Of a stretch of 13,239 bases of DNA, positions 1 to 8,314 are shown one piece after another. The position numbers and the translations under genes are program-made. The notes beneath the pieces are model-generated. The model saw nothing but the letters and a program-made list of their open reading frames with translations. It had not been told where the DNA came from and searched no databases. Each line of letters begins with the position of its first letter. Within the stretch, counting starts at the first letter, position 1. The stretch is from Flammeovirgaceae bacterium UBA4659. Its GTDB lineage: Bacteria; Bacteroidota; Bacteroidia; Cytophagales; Cyclobacteriaceae. The stretch covers positions 10,959 through 24,197 of the forward strand of contig DHLV01000249.1 in assembly GCA_002405445.1 (NCBI GenBank), in the 5' to 3' direction.

Positions 1-782
1 TAGTTGTTGCTGTTGATAAACCCCCAGCCCAGCGCGATGAAAATCAATACAATTGAAACTTTAACGAAAACGATGATGGCATTGAGGGTAGCCGACTCTT
101 GTGTGCCTTTGATCAATACCAGTGTCAGCAAAAGCAAAATAAATATCGCAGGAAGGTTGATGATGCCCGTAGTGCTTTCCACCAGTGTAGAGAGGTTGGC
201 AGGCAGTTTGGCGAGTTGTTCGTTGGTAAGAATCAATAAGCCATCTTTCGCTGATTTGATAAACTCAGGATTGAATGCGCCAATTAAATCAATGTTTGCC
301 TGGCCTGCCACTTTGTTGAGCGATTCCATTGGCGAGTGACACCATTGGTAGGGTATGGGGCTGCCTGTAAACGTAGTGACAAGCGCACTCAAATATTCAC
401 TCCATGCGATTGATACTGTTGCCGAAGCCAACGCATACTCCAGCACCAGCGCCCAGCCAATCACCCACGCCATAAACTCACCCATGGTCACATAGGCGTA
501 GGCATAGGCGCTGCCAGCGATGGGGATCATGGCTGCAAACTCCGCATAACACAGGCCGGCAAAAGCACACCCTACACCCGCTACGATGTAGGAAATTACC
601 ACCGCAGGGCCCGCAGCTTCACTCGCTGCTTGTGCGGTCCGAACAAAAAGCCCTGCGCCAATGATGGCACCAATGCCCAGAGCGATCAAATTCCATGGGC
701 CGAGCGTGCGCTTCAACCCTTTCTCAGAATCGCTTGCTTGCGCCATCAGTTGCTCCAATGGCTTTTTGATGAAAAGACTCAT
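1..782 (-). CDS. APC-family amino acid permease, N-terminal half (C-terminus beyond window)
   Basis: An inner-membrane amino acid transporter of the APC superfamily, closest in appearance to the cationic amino acid transporter (CAT/YfnA-like) group. About 260 residues are present, and the frame is still open at the left edge. The start ATG (782-780) gives a short polar leader, then the TM1 signature IALGIGAIIGAGLF, the unwound substrate-binding glycine-rich helix of this superfamily. Next come AGPAVVISYIVAGVGCAFAGLCYAEF-type TM2 residues, GSAYAYAYVTMGE, and a further long hydrophobic helix ending the visible part. Around residues 140-190 is a hydrophilic loop of the kind found between TM3 and TM5 in CAT-type carriers. 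A GTG about nine codons upstream (809-807) is a possible alternative start. Substrate cannot be told from sequence. The gene stands apart from the ATP-grasp gene before it by about 100 bases and may have its own promoter. Confidence 0.9.
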   Translation of the reverse strand, partial: MSLFIKKPLEQLMAQASDSEKGLKRTLGPWNLIALGIGAIIGAGLFVRTAQAASEAAGPAVVISYIVAGVGCAFAGLCYAEFAAMIPIAGSAYAYAYVTMGEFMAWVIGWALVLEYALASATVSIAWSEYLSALVTTFTGSPIPYQWCHSPMESLNKVAGQANIDLIGAFNPEFIKSAKDGLLILTNEQLAKLPANLSTLVESTTGIINLPAIFILLLLTLVLIKGTQESATLNAIIVFVKVSIVLIFIALGWGFINSNN

Positions 783-810
783 GCTGAATATGTTACGTGA
801 ATTGAACACT

Positions 811-818
811 TAAAAGTA
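811..818 (-). promoter_or_regulatory. Possible -7 element of the permease promoter
   Basis: On the minus strand this reads TACTTTTA, seven of eight positions of the Bacteroidota -7 consensus TAnnTTTG. It lies 28 bases before the permease ATG. No clear TTG -33 box is found at the usual spacing (a CTG lies 17 bases upstream), so this is a weak call based on pattern and position only. Confidence 0.25.
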
Positions 819-886
819 GAAAGAATAATCGATTGCAGAAGCACAATTTAAACGAATGGAATTAAAACTTTACAGGCATTATCAGA

Positions 887-1924
887 CTAATCCGCTGCCC
901 GGGCTGCCCTAAAGGCGCGATAGATTTTGCGGCCCTCGGCAAAACTGAGGTAGGCCGTGCCCGCTGCATGGTTCTGCGCACTCACCTTATACATGTTGCG
1001 CCAGTGCCGGATAAGGTCGCTCACTGCTCGCCACAGCGAAGCATTGGGGTGGTAGATGTGTGCGGGCTCTGCCCCACAGCCGTTGAGCTCGACAATTTTG
1101 ACATGCCCGTTTTCAAGGTCTTGAGCAGACGCACAGCGCAAATCAAACCTTCCGAAATAAAACCCTTTGATCTTTTTGCTGATGGCATCAAACGAAGCTG
1201 AAAGCCGAGGTGTGATGAGGTGGTTTGCGTTGACAAAAACGGTGCCTAAACAGTGGTTGCCAATCGATACCAATTCTAATTTTTTACCTGCCGGCAGGGC
1301 GATGCCAAGTTGCGATTGATATTTTTTCTTGAGCACATCCCATTGTAACAGGGCGCGCGGGTTGGCCATCATCAGTTGTTGCAGCGTACGTTTGCCATCG
1401 CCTGTCACCGATAGAAATTGCTTGGCGGTGATCGAGTTGACAACCCCGTTCGGCTCCTGTGGAAAGCGCACATAGAAAACGCCAAACTCCAGTGGCAGGT
1501 CAACCCATTCCTGTACAAGGAAATCGATTTTGATTTCGTTCAGGTATTGGGAGATTTCTTCGGCACTGTTGACTTTACGCACCATCCAGCCGCGCTCTCC
1601 TTGGTCGGGTTTTAGCGCCAAAGGAAAAGTCAGTTGCTGTTCAGCAAGTTCAGTCAACACGCTTTCCGCGGAAGCGGGAAGCCGGATCAGGATGGTTTTT
1701 GGCTTGAGGTGGGTGGGCACCAGTTGCAGTACGTCATACTTTGATTCGCCCATCATGCCGCCAGTGGGGATGCCGGGGTTAGAGGCTGAAAAGTAAAACA
1801 GTGACCTTTCTTTGAGCGCATACCAAATCCACATCGCAAACAATGGGATCTGAATGACACCAAAGGGCCAATGCTCCCAGCAAAGTATTCTTGTCTTCAA
1901 ATTTCGAAGCCGAACAGACAACAC
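887..1924 (-). CDS. Membrane-anchored ATP-grasp ligase (D-Ala-D-Ala ligase-like family)
   Basis: An ATP-grasp enzyme, 345 residues, expected to join a carboxylate to an amine or thiol at the cost of ATP; the substrate is unknown. The N-terminus has one hydrophobic segment (about residues 20-36), then a family-type stretch FSASNPGIPTGGMMGESK (about 45-62). The ATP-grasp core follows: KPDQGERG (105-112), QEW (138-140), a GDGKRTLQQL segment (175-184) like that in cyanophycin synthetase-type proteins, FGRFDLRC (about 257-264), and metal-binding VELNGCG (278-284, E and N conserved). Proteins of this arrangement are often annotated as D-alanine-D-alanine ligase, but the leading membrane helix and divergent N-terminus make peptidoglycan Ddl unlikely. 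The start is GTG at 1924-1922; no ATG lies near. The in-frame UGA ending the upstream DinB gene is at 1930-1928, only one codon earlier, so the two genes share frame and are probably translationally coupled. Confidence 0.8.
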   Translation of the reverse strand: MLSVRLRNLKTRILCWEHWPFGVIQIPLFAMWIWYALKERSLFYFSASNPGIPTGGMMGESKYDVLQLVPTHLKPKTILIRLPASAESVLTELAEQQLTFPLALKPDQGERGWMVRKVNSAEEISQYLNEIKIDFLVQEWVDLPLEFGVFYVRFPQEPNGVVNSITAKQFLSVTGDGKRTLQQLMMANPRALLQWDVLKKKYQSQLGIALPAGKKLELVSIGNHCLGTVFVNANHLITPRLSASFDAISKKIKGFYFGRFDLRCASAQDLENGHVKIVELNGCGAEPAHIYHPNASLWRAVSDLIRHWRNMYKVSAQNHAAGTAYLSFAEGRKIYRAFRAARAAD

Positions 1925-1927
1925 AGG

Positions 1928-2449
1928 TCAATGGTGTGCAGATGTAAACGCTTGTTGTTGATACCGCAAGGTGGAAACAGCCACACCAAATTCTTTGGCC
2001 AAGTACACATGCCCGGCAATCTCTTTCACACCTATTTTGATGATGGCCATGTGATGCACTGCATGTTCAATGTTGTAGGCCAGTTCGCGCCAATAGTTGG
2101 TGGAAATCCGCACATGATCATGTTGGTGCAGCCGATACCCCACTTCCAATTGCAGCGGGGCATCAGCTTTTTCGGAAGCAACGAAATCCTGAATATGTGT
2201 GATGGCATTCAAAGCAATGGCTCGGTCTGATTCAATCAACCTGTCATGCAGGCGTTTATCGTAGTTTACCACTCCGACTGCACAACCTTGCTCTAAGCAA
2301 ATGAAAAACTCCAATGTGTGGCGCACATGCTGACCAATAGAGCAATGGTTGAGTGTAGGCACAGATTGCGTAAATTCGCTGTCGCTCAACTGGCTAACCA
2401 AGTCAGACAGTTGCTTTAAGATTGTGATGCAAGCTTGGTTGAGTTGCAT
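1928..2449 (-). CDS. DinB-superfamily protein (putative metal-dependent transferase/hydrolase fold)
   Basis: A 173-residue protein of the DinB/YfiT four-helix-bundle superfamily. Members commonly bind a divalent metal through three histidines, and characterised relatives act on low-molecular-weight thiols (bacillithiol transferase BstA, mycothiol-dependent enzymes), but the substrate here is unknown. The signature is visible: SIGQHVRH around residues 38-44 with H41, and IEHAVHH with H129 and H133 forming the H-x3-H pair. A helical end around AKEFGVAVSTLRYQ (151-164) is typical of the Bacteroidota members. The frame can be extended to a TTG at 2488, but the ATG at 2449-2447 is preferred because it places MQLNQACI at the start, fits the family length, and lies just downstream of a good -7 element that the longer form would include. 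It is followed directly by the ATP-grasp gene in the same frame. Confidence 0.82.
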   Translation of the reverse strand: MQLNQACITILKQLSDLVSQLSDSEFTQSVPTLNHCSIGQHVRHTLEFFICLEQGCAVGVVNYDKRLHDRLIESDRAIALNAITHIQDFVASEKADAPLQLEVGYRLHQHDHVRISTNYWRELAYNIEHAVHHMAIIKIGVKEIAGHVYLAKEFGVAVSTLRYQQQAFTSAHH

Positions 2450-2464
2450 GTTTTTTTGTTGCCT

Positions 2465-2472
2465 CAAAGTTA
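2465..2472 (-). promoter_or_regulatory. Bacteroidota-type -7 promoter element for the dinB-like gene
   Basis: The minus strand reads TAACTTTG, a perfect match to the Bacteroidota -7 consensus TAnnTTTG, 15 bases before the ATG at 2449. TTTTG occurs at 13-14 bases upstream, closer than the usual -33 spacing, so only the -7 element is convincing. It implies a very short 5' leader and independent transcription of the DinB/ATP-grasp pair from the selenium genes before it. Confidence 0.5.
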
Positions 2473-2522
2473 TGGTTTTAACACACAAAAGTCAGCACCT
2501 CTGGTTGCCCTTTAGGTTTGTG

Positions 2523-2545
2523 ATTGAAAATGGAACATTGAAAAT
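2523..2545. repeat. Two 9-bp direct repeats (attgaaaat), 14-bp period
   Basis: The plus strand carries attgaaaat at 2523-2531 and again at 2537-2545. On the minus strand the pair sits 51-80 bases upstream of the -7 element of the dinB-like gene and downstream of the glutaminyl cyclase stop. It could be an operator or activator site, or chance in an AT-rich spacer; overlapping short palindromes (CCATGG, ATGGCCAT) follow at 2547-2556. Confidence 0.3.
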
Positions 2546-2597
2546 CCCATGGCCATTGGCAGTTCCGGTGGTTTCAAGTAAACAATAAGTGCTCACA

Positions 2598-3362
2598 CTA
2601 TTTGAGTTTAATGGCCACCATTGCCGGCCATAATTTCCCCGTCACCAACAGCAGTTTGCTTTTAGGTTCGTAGGCGATGCCGTTGAGCACATCGGCTTTG
2701 GGGTTGCCCGGATACACCACATCTGCCACCTGACTCAAATCCATCGTGCCTTCCACATTTCCGTTGTTTGGGTCTACCTTCACGATGAGGTTGGTTTGCC
2801 AACGGTTGGCAAACACAAAACCTTCAATGTACTCCAGTTCGTTCAGATTACTGACCGGCTCACCATTGTCTGTTACAGTGATTGTCTTTTTCACCTCCTG
2901 GGTAGCCGAGTCAAGAAAATACAGCTTATCGGTGCCATCACTCATAATCAAGTCAACGCCATTGTGCGTTATACCCCAGCCTTCGCGGTTGTATTGAAAC
3001 GAGCCAATTCTCTCATATTGGCTATTGTAGATGAAACCTATGTTGCTCTTCCATGTAAGTTGAAAAATTTTGTTGTTGAGCACTGTGATGCCCTCACCAA
3101 AATACTCCTTGTCCAGCTCTACCTTTTTTTCCTGTTTGCCCGTGGCGATGTCCACTTCGGCTACCCACGATGTGCCATTTTGCCCGGTGCTTTCAAGCAG
3201 CTTGCCCTGGTGCACCACCAGGCCTTGTGTAAATGCCTTGGTATCGTGCGGAAATACTTTGACGATGGTGTAGTCAATTTTTTTTGTGGCTGTTTCATTA
3301 TTGTCTGACTTCTTGCTGCATGCAATCGTCAATACGATAAAGATTATTCCTGTCGTTCTCAT
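2598..3362 (-). CDS. Glutaminyl-peptide cyclotransferase, plant/bacterial beta-propeller type, lipoprotein
   Basis: A 254-residue exported enzyme that cyclises N-terminal glutamine to pyroglutamate. It belongs to the Glu_cyclase_2 family (five-bladed beta-propeller, as in papaya and Xanthomonas QC), not the zinc-dependent animal type. Family blocks visible in order: [12 protein letters not shown] (about 37-48), YFGEGIT, FQLTWK, REGWGIT with [20 protein letters not shown], and [10 protein letters not shown] with the closing TGKLWP. Residues 1-15 form a short signal peptide ending TIAC, a lipobox with an unusual Thr at -3, followed by a polar linker SKKSDNNE, so the mature protein is probably lipid-anchored outside the inner membrane. 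Its ATG (3362-3360) overlaps the selD stop by four bases (ATGA), so it is co-translated with selD. In Bacteroidota many signal peptidase I products begin with Gln and are cyclised (the Q rule), which gives a plausible general role; no functional tie to selenium is evident. Confidence 0.9.
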   Translation of the reverse strand: MRTTGIIFIVLTIACSKKSDNNETATKKIDYTIVKVFPHDTKAFTQGLVVHQGKLLESTGQNGTSWVAEVDIATGKQEKKVELDKEYFGEGITVLNNKIFQLTWKSNIGFIYNSQYERIGSFQYNREGWGITHNGVDLIMSDGTDKLYFLDSATQEVKKTITVTDNGEPVSNLNELEYIEGFVFANRWQTNLIVKVDPNNGNVEGTMDLSQVADVVYPGNPKADVLNGIAYEPKSKLLLVTGKLWPAMVAIKLK

Positions 3363-4393
3363 CGAATGTTTACAATTTTTTCCTGTTGCTTAACCAATTT
3401 GCCAAATGATTGAAGCGATAGCCCCAACGACTGCGCTACTTTTTCAAAATCGGCCGCGTGGTGCGAGTCCACACACACCAACAAGCCACCGCTGGTTTGC
3501 GGATCGGCCAGAATAGCTCGTTGCATTTCCCCCAGCGATCCGATTTTGTGGCCATAGCTATCCCAATTTCGCTGCGTGCCACCGGGCACTGATTTCTGCT
3601 GGAGGTATTCGTCCAGAAAATCAAACGTTGGAATTTTATTGAATTCGATTTCCGCAGAAAGCGAACTGCCTTCGCAGACCTCGCTTAAATGACCGAGCAA
3701 ACCAAATCCTGTCACATCTGTCATGGCCGAAACATAAGGAAGTTTTCCAAAAATGGCCCCGGGCTTGTTGAGGGTAAGCATCGTGCGCACTGCCGTCTGC
3801 ATGTGCTGGTCTTTTACAATTCCTTTTTTTTGCGCGGTGGTGGTAATGCCAATGCCCAAAGGCTTGGTGAGATACAGGAGTGAACCTTCGCGGGCCGTAT
3901 CATTTCGTTTCAATTCATCGCGCCTGAGCTTGCCCGAAACCGCCAATCCGAACACAGGCTCAGGGCAATCGATGCTATGCCCACCGGCCAGCGGAATTCC
4001 CGCATCGGCACAAACTTTTCTGCTTCCCTCTAACACTTGCTGCGCCACCTCGGGCGCTATTTTATTAATGGGCCAACCCAAAATGGCAATGGCCATAAAG
4101 GGTTCGCCACCCATGGCGTACACATCGCTGATGGCGTTTACAGATGCAATGGCGCCAAACGTAAACGCATCATCTACAATGGGCATGAAAAAATCGGTGG
4201 TGCTCACAATGCAGGTGCCATCACCCAAGTCATACACTGCAGCATCGTCTTTCGATTCGTTTCCTACCAGTAATTGAGGAAACTTGCCTTTGGGCGAATT
4301 GCTGTGCAAGATTTGATCTAGCACCGCAGGCGAAATTTTGCAGCCACAACCTGCACCATGGCTGAATTGTGTGAGTTTTACAGGTTCTATCAT
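3359..4393 (-). CDS. selD: Selenide, water dikinase (selenophosphate synthetase), Cys form
   Basis: SelD makes selenophosphate from selenide and ATP, the activated selenium donor for tRNA 2-selenouridine and, where present, selenocysteine. At 344 residues it is the usual length and matches E. coli SelD closely along its whole length. The glycine-rich N-terminus [12 protein letters not shown] carries catalytic Cys16 and Lys19 (equivalent to Cys17/Lys20 of E. coli). The Cys16 codon is TGT, so this is not a Sec-containing SelD. Also visible are DDAAVYDLG (ATP/Mg binding), [55 protein letters not shown] and the late DPQTSGGLL motif. The start ATG at 4393-4391 follows the mnmH stop by 24 bases, and the stop overlaps the glutaminyl cyclase start, so the three genes look like one operon. 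Its local partner is MnmH. Confidence 0.98.
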   Translation of the reverse strand: MIEPVKLTQFSHGAGCGCKISPAVLDQILHSNSPKGKFPQLLVGNESKDDAAVYDLGDGTCIVSTTDFFMPIVDDAFTFGAIASVNAISDVYAMGGEPFMAIAILGWPINKIAPEVAQQVLEGSRKVCADAGIPLAGGHSIDCPEPVFGLAVSGKLRRDELKRNDTAREGSLLYLTKPLGIGITTTAQKKGIVKDQHMQTAVRTMLTLNKPGAIFGKLPYVSAMTDVTGFGLLGHLSEVCEGSSLSAEIEFNKIPTFDFLDEYLQQKSVPGGTQRNWDSYGHKIGSLGEMQRAILADPQTSGGLLVCVDSHHAADFEKVAQSLGLSLQSFGKLVKQQEKIVNIR

Positions 4394-4417
4394 TCATCAA
4401 AAATTAACAACGGCAAA

Positions 4418-5425
4418 TTAGCTATTTCGAAGTTCGGCAGCCAGTGAATTTTTGTTTTCGCCATTCCAACCAACTGTGGCAATCACGCGACTGGATTTAC
4501 TCTGGAGGCTTTCTGAATAATACCTGTCGTAGTAGGTGAGCAAAATATCAATTGTAGAGGCGGCATCGTTGGCGAGCCATTTTTCTTTGGCTGCTTGAAA
4601 ATGCTGGCCGCCCAGTCGCTTCGTTATCTTTTCCATGGCCTTTAAAAATTCTTCCTTGGGCGCATGGCCATACTCGTTCACCAAACGTTGTACGCGCGCA
4701 TCCTTCGGCACATCCAAAGCCACAATGGGCGCAGTTTTCATTTGCTCCCACAATGGAGGAGGTAAAAAGACTTTTCCGATGGTAATCGACTCGTCTTCGA
4801 GCCAAATCCGTTTGGATAGGTCCATTTTGTGAAGTTCTTCAAACAAGAAGTTGTGAAACTGCTCTGTGCTGGGTTGTGTGGGCATCATTAACCCGCCAAA
4901 TGCGGAGCCCTTGTGGTGAGCGAGTGTTTCTAAATCCAAGATCTGTTCTCCGTGTGATTGCAGTTCACGCAAAATTTCGCTCTTGCCGCTGCCCGTGCAG
5001 CCGCCAATGATCATTAGGCTCAACGGCTTCGCAAAATATTCATATGCAAACTGACGATAGGCTTTATAACCACCTTGAAGGGTGTGTGTTTTGATTTTGG
5101 CCATCGCAGCGAACTGTGCAAAATTGTGAGAGCGCATGCCGCCACGCCAGCAATAAGCGAGAAGTTCGCCACCGTTTGCCAGTTCTTCAGTGGCTGTAAT
5201 GATCTCCAGCAACCGCGGCCCCACCAAACGAAAACCTTCTTTGATGGCAAATATCTGCCCTTTTTTCTTATACGCAGTGCCCACCACTGCACGCTCTTCA
5301 TTGTTGAGCAGTGGTATGTTTTGTGCACAGGCCAAATGACCGGTTTCGTACTCACCTTCTGAGCGCACATCTACCAAAGGGAGGGACGAGCGAAGCGACA
5401 AAAATTCATCCAAAGAGATCGGCAT
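4418..5425 (-). CDS. mnmH: tRNA 2-selenouridine synthase (SelU/MnmH)
   Basis: MnmH (YbbB/SelU) replaces sulfur by selenium at wobble 2-thiouridine of tRNA-Lys, -Glu and -Gln, using a geranylated intermediate and selenophosphate from SelD. The 335-residue protein has the two expected parts. The first is an N-terminal rhodanese domain (about 1-125) with LVDVRSEGEYETGHL and the catalytic loop YCWRGGMRS, in which Cys92 corresponds to E. coli Cys97. The second is a P-loop domain beginning MIIGGCTGSGKS (138-149). LEDESITIGKVFLP further on is the conserved block of this family. Slightly shorter than the E. coli protein (364 residues) but with no missing core motif. The ATG at 5425-5423 is directly ahead of the rhodanese domain. 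It appears to be first in the mnmH-selD-QC operon; about 210 gene-free bases precede it. Confidence 0.96.
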   Translation of the reverse strand: MPISLDEFLSLRSSLPLVDVRSEGEYETGHLACAQNIPLLNNEERAVVGTAYKKKGQIFAIKEGFRLVGPRLLEIITATEELANGGELLAYCWRGGMRSHNFAQFAAMAKIKTHTLQGGYKAYRQFAYEYFAKPLSLMIIGGCTGSGKSEILRELQSHGEQILDLETLAHHKGSAFGGLMMPTQPSTEQFHNFLFEELHKMDLSKRIWLEDESITIGKVFLPPPLWEQMKTAPIVALDVPKDARVQRLVNEYGHAPKEEFLKAMEKITKRLGGQHFQAAKEKWLANDAASTIDILLTYYDRYYSESLQSKSSRVIATVGWNGENKNSLAAELRNS

Positions 5426-5635
5426 TGCCCAAAGTTCGTGAAGTGTGGCGGTAATGAAAAATCGTTTATTACCCTGGGTTGAGCATGCTTTTGATTGTAA
5501 GGAAGTTTTGTAATATTCGATGATGGTTTTAACCGAGCTATTACCAGGTTTAACCCAAAGGTTTTTGCTATCACCTGTTTAGTAAATGGTTTGCTTATTC
5601 ACGATGTCTAACGAAATCAGCTACCCGGCAGGCAA
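5426..5635. other. Intergenic region ahead of mnmH
   Basis: This 210-base gap should hold the mnmH promoter and the end of the DUF5686 transcript. I found no full TAnnTTTG element on the minus strand: AACCTTTG (about 5555-5562) and GAACTTTG (about 5430-5437) each miss only the first T, and the latter lies almost on the start codon. There is an 8-bp palindrome AGCATGCT within the gap and two related TTACC-n-GGTTnAnCC stretches. No convincing hairpin plus T-run and no RNA gene was seen. Confidence 0.4.
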
Positions 5636-8272
5636 TCAATCGCCAAAGTTCACGCTCATATTTGATGAGATACCTATCCTGAATCCGTAATCAAGATACT
5701 GACCATTTTTGAACGAGACAGCACCCTCCAAACGGAAGATTCTTAAAATACCATCTAAACCATAACCCACTTCGGTGTAATCGCGCGAGCTGGGTGTAGC
5801 CAAATAGTTGACGAAAAAATTTTCCTGCACACCCATCAATCTTACTTTGGCGATACGTGTGATCAAAAATTTACGCAGGTGGTAATGCGCATTTACGCTC
5901 AGGTATTGCTCTCGTGTGCTGAAAGCATAGTAATCTAACAGCCTAAAACTGCCGATGGGATCAGTAGTGATGATGGGAGTGCGGTTACCCAAAAAGTGTT
6001 GGTAATCGGTGAAGAATATTTTTTCAGCATTCAAAAACTTTCCACCTTTTACGGCTACATCCAATGTGCCGCGTATGCCAAATTTTACTTGCTGGCGTAT
6101 GCCCATTTCTAACAGGTCAAAGTTGACTTCACTGCCCAACAAGCCGTCCCATCCTTTGCGGTACTCCATCATTAGCGTAGGAGAGGAATTTTCGACACGG
6201 TATTTGAAGCCGTTCCGAATTATAAACTTTTGCCATGGCCGTGCCTCTAGGGTTATAGAAGTGATCAACGCGGTGTTGTTGGGGAATGATGTAGATGGCA
6301 ACTCTGCGTTGACGGGCGCGTTAGGCGTGTATTTTTCTTTATTGCCACCAAAGAATGTATAATCCGACCGGTTGGCGAGCTCGTAACGTTTGGCCCAATT
6401 AATTTGTGCACGAACCGTGTATTTTTGATTGAACTGGTGGTTGTATTTTAAGTCAACAAAATCCTGTTCATAGATTTTCATCCAGTTCTCGCCCAGCAGT
6501 AATGATGTGGCGGTATTTACAAACGAGTGGATTGGCTCTTTCGGATTGTATTGCTGCACATACGTGCCGCCTTCCAACGTAATTCTCCTTTTTGAATCGC
6601 GGAACTCGATCCGCAGCTTGCCGGTCAGCTTCTCGCGCGCAAAGGCGTAGCGTGCAATCGGGCTGATTTCGAGCCGTGAGGTTCTGAGCCTGGTGGTGTT
6701 GTTAGTATCTTTCACCATCCATCGCTTGTAAAAACTGGTACGGTACACCACGTTGAAACCCTCTGCCGTATTAAAGCCTCCGTAAGGGAAATGTATTCGG
6801 AACGATGAAGTTTTACTGAGCGTGTACGTATCGCCTACCAGCAAGTCCAGCGGTTGAAAACCTTTTTTGGCACCTTTGCGCGATTTTAGCGTATCACCCT
6901 CATCGCGTTTTTTTTGTGCTATGGCAATACTATCGCTGATTTCGTAGCCGCGTTCTTCTTGTTTAGAGAGTGCCACGGGGCGGATGTCAGCCCAAAACGT
7001 GGAGTCTTTCTTATAAGCCGTTGAATCGATCTTAAATGATGACTCAGATAGTACTTCGGGTTCTTTGGTCTCTTGTTGTTCTTGTTTTTCGTAATCGCGG
7101 ATGATTTGTCGCAATTCTTTGTTGGTAACTTCTTTGCCTGAGGCAAGGCGCTCTTGCAGTTGCTGATCTTTCTTGCTGAATTTCTTTTCGATTTGTTTTG
7201 CTTGCTCCTTCTCCAATTTTTCGTCCACCATCTTCATTTCTGCTACCACCAGATCGGGGTTTAACTTGATCTTGTAGTCTTTGATCACGGCAAAATACTC
7301 TCCTTCAAAATCAAAACCCAGAATTTTGCCATTGATGAAAAACTGGTTGATAACGGGGAGCCACGTTTTGTCTTCAATCGGGTTGTAAATTTGTTTCATC
7401 TTTATATTGATGCCGAGTTTTGTGGTTGACACATCCAAGCTGTGAATGCTCCACCAGTCTTCTACAATCGAAATAATGCCATCCACCACATTGTCTCCCT
7501 TAGAGCGGGGTGTCACTTTAATTTTGCTTACTTCGTACCGATTGTCTTTGAACGTACCCAGAAACTCAAACTTATAATACGAGAAGGCTCTGGGCGACAG
7601 TGGAGATACCACCTCCCCAATTTCAGGTTGGTAAAAACTGCCGTTGATAAACTGTGCAGGCGAGCTGCCCTGGTCTTTGCCTTTGGTGTAAATGGCAATT
7701 ACTTTTTCGTTGAACTTGTTGGGGCGCGTGTAGGTAATTTCAGAAACAGATTCTGTGATAAATACGCGGTCTTTCTTAATGCCTTCTTTTTCAATTGCCT
7801 TTTTGGCAAACCATGGGTAGTCCTTCAGTTGCCCTTTTCCTTTGATGTAGACCTTTGCCTTGTATTCGTCAAGTTGCTGTGTGTGGTACTTGGCCTTGGC
7901 GATGGCTTTGCGCATGATGGTGTAGGCGGGGTCTTCTTTGGCGGCCTTTACCACCACATTTTGGAGAACAATCACTTGTGTTTTCAAGGTGATTTTTAAT
8001 TCTACAAAACTGTCTGTCACCGATACATGCTGCTGGTGGGTTTCATAACCGAGGTATTGGAATAAAACATCGTATTCGCCTGCAGGCAGCGCTAATTCAA
8101 AATTCCCGTTCACATCAGTGGCGGCTCCGGCAGATGTCTGCTTTACAAACACGCTGGCAAACGCAAGCGGGGCACCGTCATCGCCTATTACCACTCCGCG
8201 AATGCCGCCAGACCGGGCGGTTGTCGAAATCCAAATACAAAGGAGAAGAAGTAGTATTTTATTCACATTCAA
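5636..8272 (-). CDS. DUF5686 / carboxypeptidase-regulatory-like outer-membrane protein
   Basis: A large Bacteroidota envelope protein (about 878 residues). After a signal peptide (KILLLLLCIWISTTARS) comes a CarboxypepD_reg-like beta-sandwich (about 80 residues) running from IRGVVIGDDGAPLAFASVFV to FQYLGYE, the same plug-like N-terminal domain seen before TonB-dependent receptors. The remainder matches DUF5686, with EDPAYTIMRKAIAKAKYH after the first domain, a long charged helical stretch rich in K, E and Q about 350-410 residues in, and a beta-rich C-terminal half with alternating aromatic strands ending GISSNMSVNFGD, consistent with an outer-membrane barrel. Function is unknown. No ATG is available in frame: TTG at 8314, 8293 and 8272 and GTG at 8266 are possible; 8272 is chosen because it gives a compact signal peptide beginning MNVNKILLLLL. 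The longest form would run to 8314. It seems to be transcribed alone. Confidence 0.85.
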   Translation of the reverse strand: MNVNKILLLLLCIWISTTARSGGIRGVVIGDDGAPLAFASVFVKQTSAGAATDVNGNFELALPAGEYDVLFQYLGYETHQQHVSVTDSFVELKITLKTQVIVLQNVVVKAAKEDPAYTIMRKAIAKAKYHTQQLDEYKAKVYIKGKGQLKDYPWFAKKAIEKEGIKKDRVFITESVSEITYTRPNKFNEKVIAIYTKGKDQGSSPAQFINGSFYQPEIGEVVSPLSPRAFSYYKFEFLGTFKDNRYEVSKIKVTPRSKGDNVVDGIISIVEDWWSIHSLDVSTTKLGINIKMKQIYNPIEDKTWLPVINQFFINGKILGFDFEGEYFAVIKDYKIKLNPDLVVAEMKMVDEKLEKEQAKQIEKKFSKKDQQLQERLASGKEVTNKELRQIIRDYEKQEQQETKEPEVLSESSFKIDSTAYKKDSTFWADIRPVALSKQEERGYEISDSIAIAQKKRDEGDTLKSRKGAKKGFQPLDLLVGDTYTLSKTSSFRIHFPYGGFNTAEGFNVVYRTSFYKRWMVKDTNNTTRLRTSRLEISPIARYAFAREKLTGKLRIEFRDSKRRITLEGGTYVQQYNPKEPIHSFVNTATSLLLGENWMKIYEQDFVDLKYNHQFNQKYTVRAQINWAKRYELANRSDYTFFGGNKEKYTPNAPVNAELPSTSFPNNTALITSITLEARPWQKFIIRNGFKYRVENSSPTLMMEYRKGWDGLLGSEVNFDLLEMGIRQQVKFGIRGTLDVAVKGGKFLNAEKIFFTDYQHFLGNRTPIITTDPIGSFRLLDYYAFSTREQYLSVNAHYHLRKFLITRIAKVRLMGVQENFFVNYLATPSSRDYTEVGYGLDGILRIFRLEGAVSFKNGQYLDYGFRIGISSNMSVNFGD

Positions 8273-8314
8273 AAATTTACTATTAAGACGCAAAGCCCGG
8301 TGAATAGGTTGCAA

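Noticed and set aside
2450..2488. Longer DinB start at TTG 2488
   Set aside because: The extra 13 codons would contain the TAACTTTG promoter element, and the ATG at 2449 fits the family length.
2796..3308. Plus-strand open frame of 170 codons
   Set aside because: Antisense shadow of the glutaminyl cyclase gene, with no protein-family features.
3753..4277. Plus-strand open frame of 174 codons
   Set aside because: Antisense shadow of selD, whose identity is certain; composition rich in Pro/Ser without domain signs.
4335..4355. Possible selenocysteine at the SelD active site
   Set aside because: The codon for catalytic residue 16 is TGT and the next catalytic-loop Cys is TGC, so both are ordinary cysteines.
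1928..5425. Possible selenoneine-type pathway (selD with a DinB-containing SenA-like enzyme)
   Set aside because: The DinB protein is a single short domain without the sulfatase-modifying (FGE-like) half of SenA, and no SenB-like glycosyltransferase adjoins selD.
5371..5574. Small minus-strand frame overlapping the start of mnmH
   Set aside because: Starts in the intergenic region and runs out of frame into mnmH; no conserved features.
7442..7999. Plus-strand open frame of 185 codons
   Set aside because: It lies wholly inside the DUF5686 gene on the opposite strand, has low-complexity Phe/Val-rich composition and no recognisable domain.
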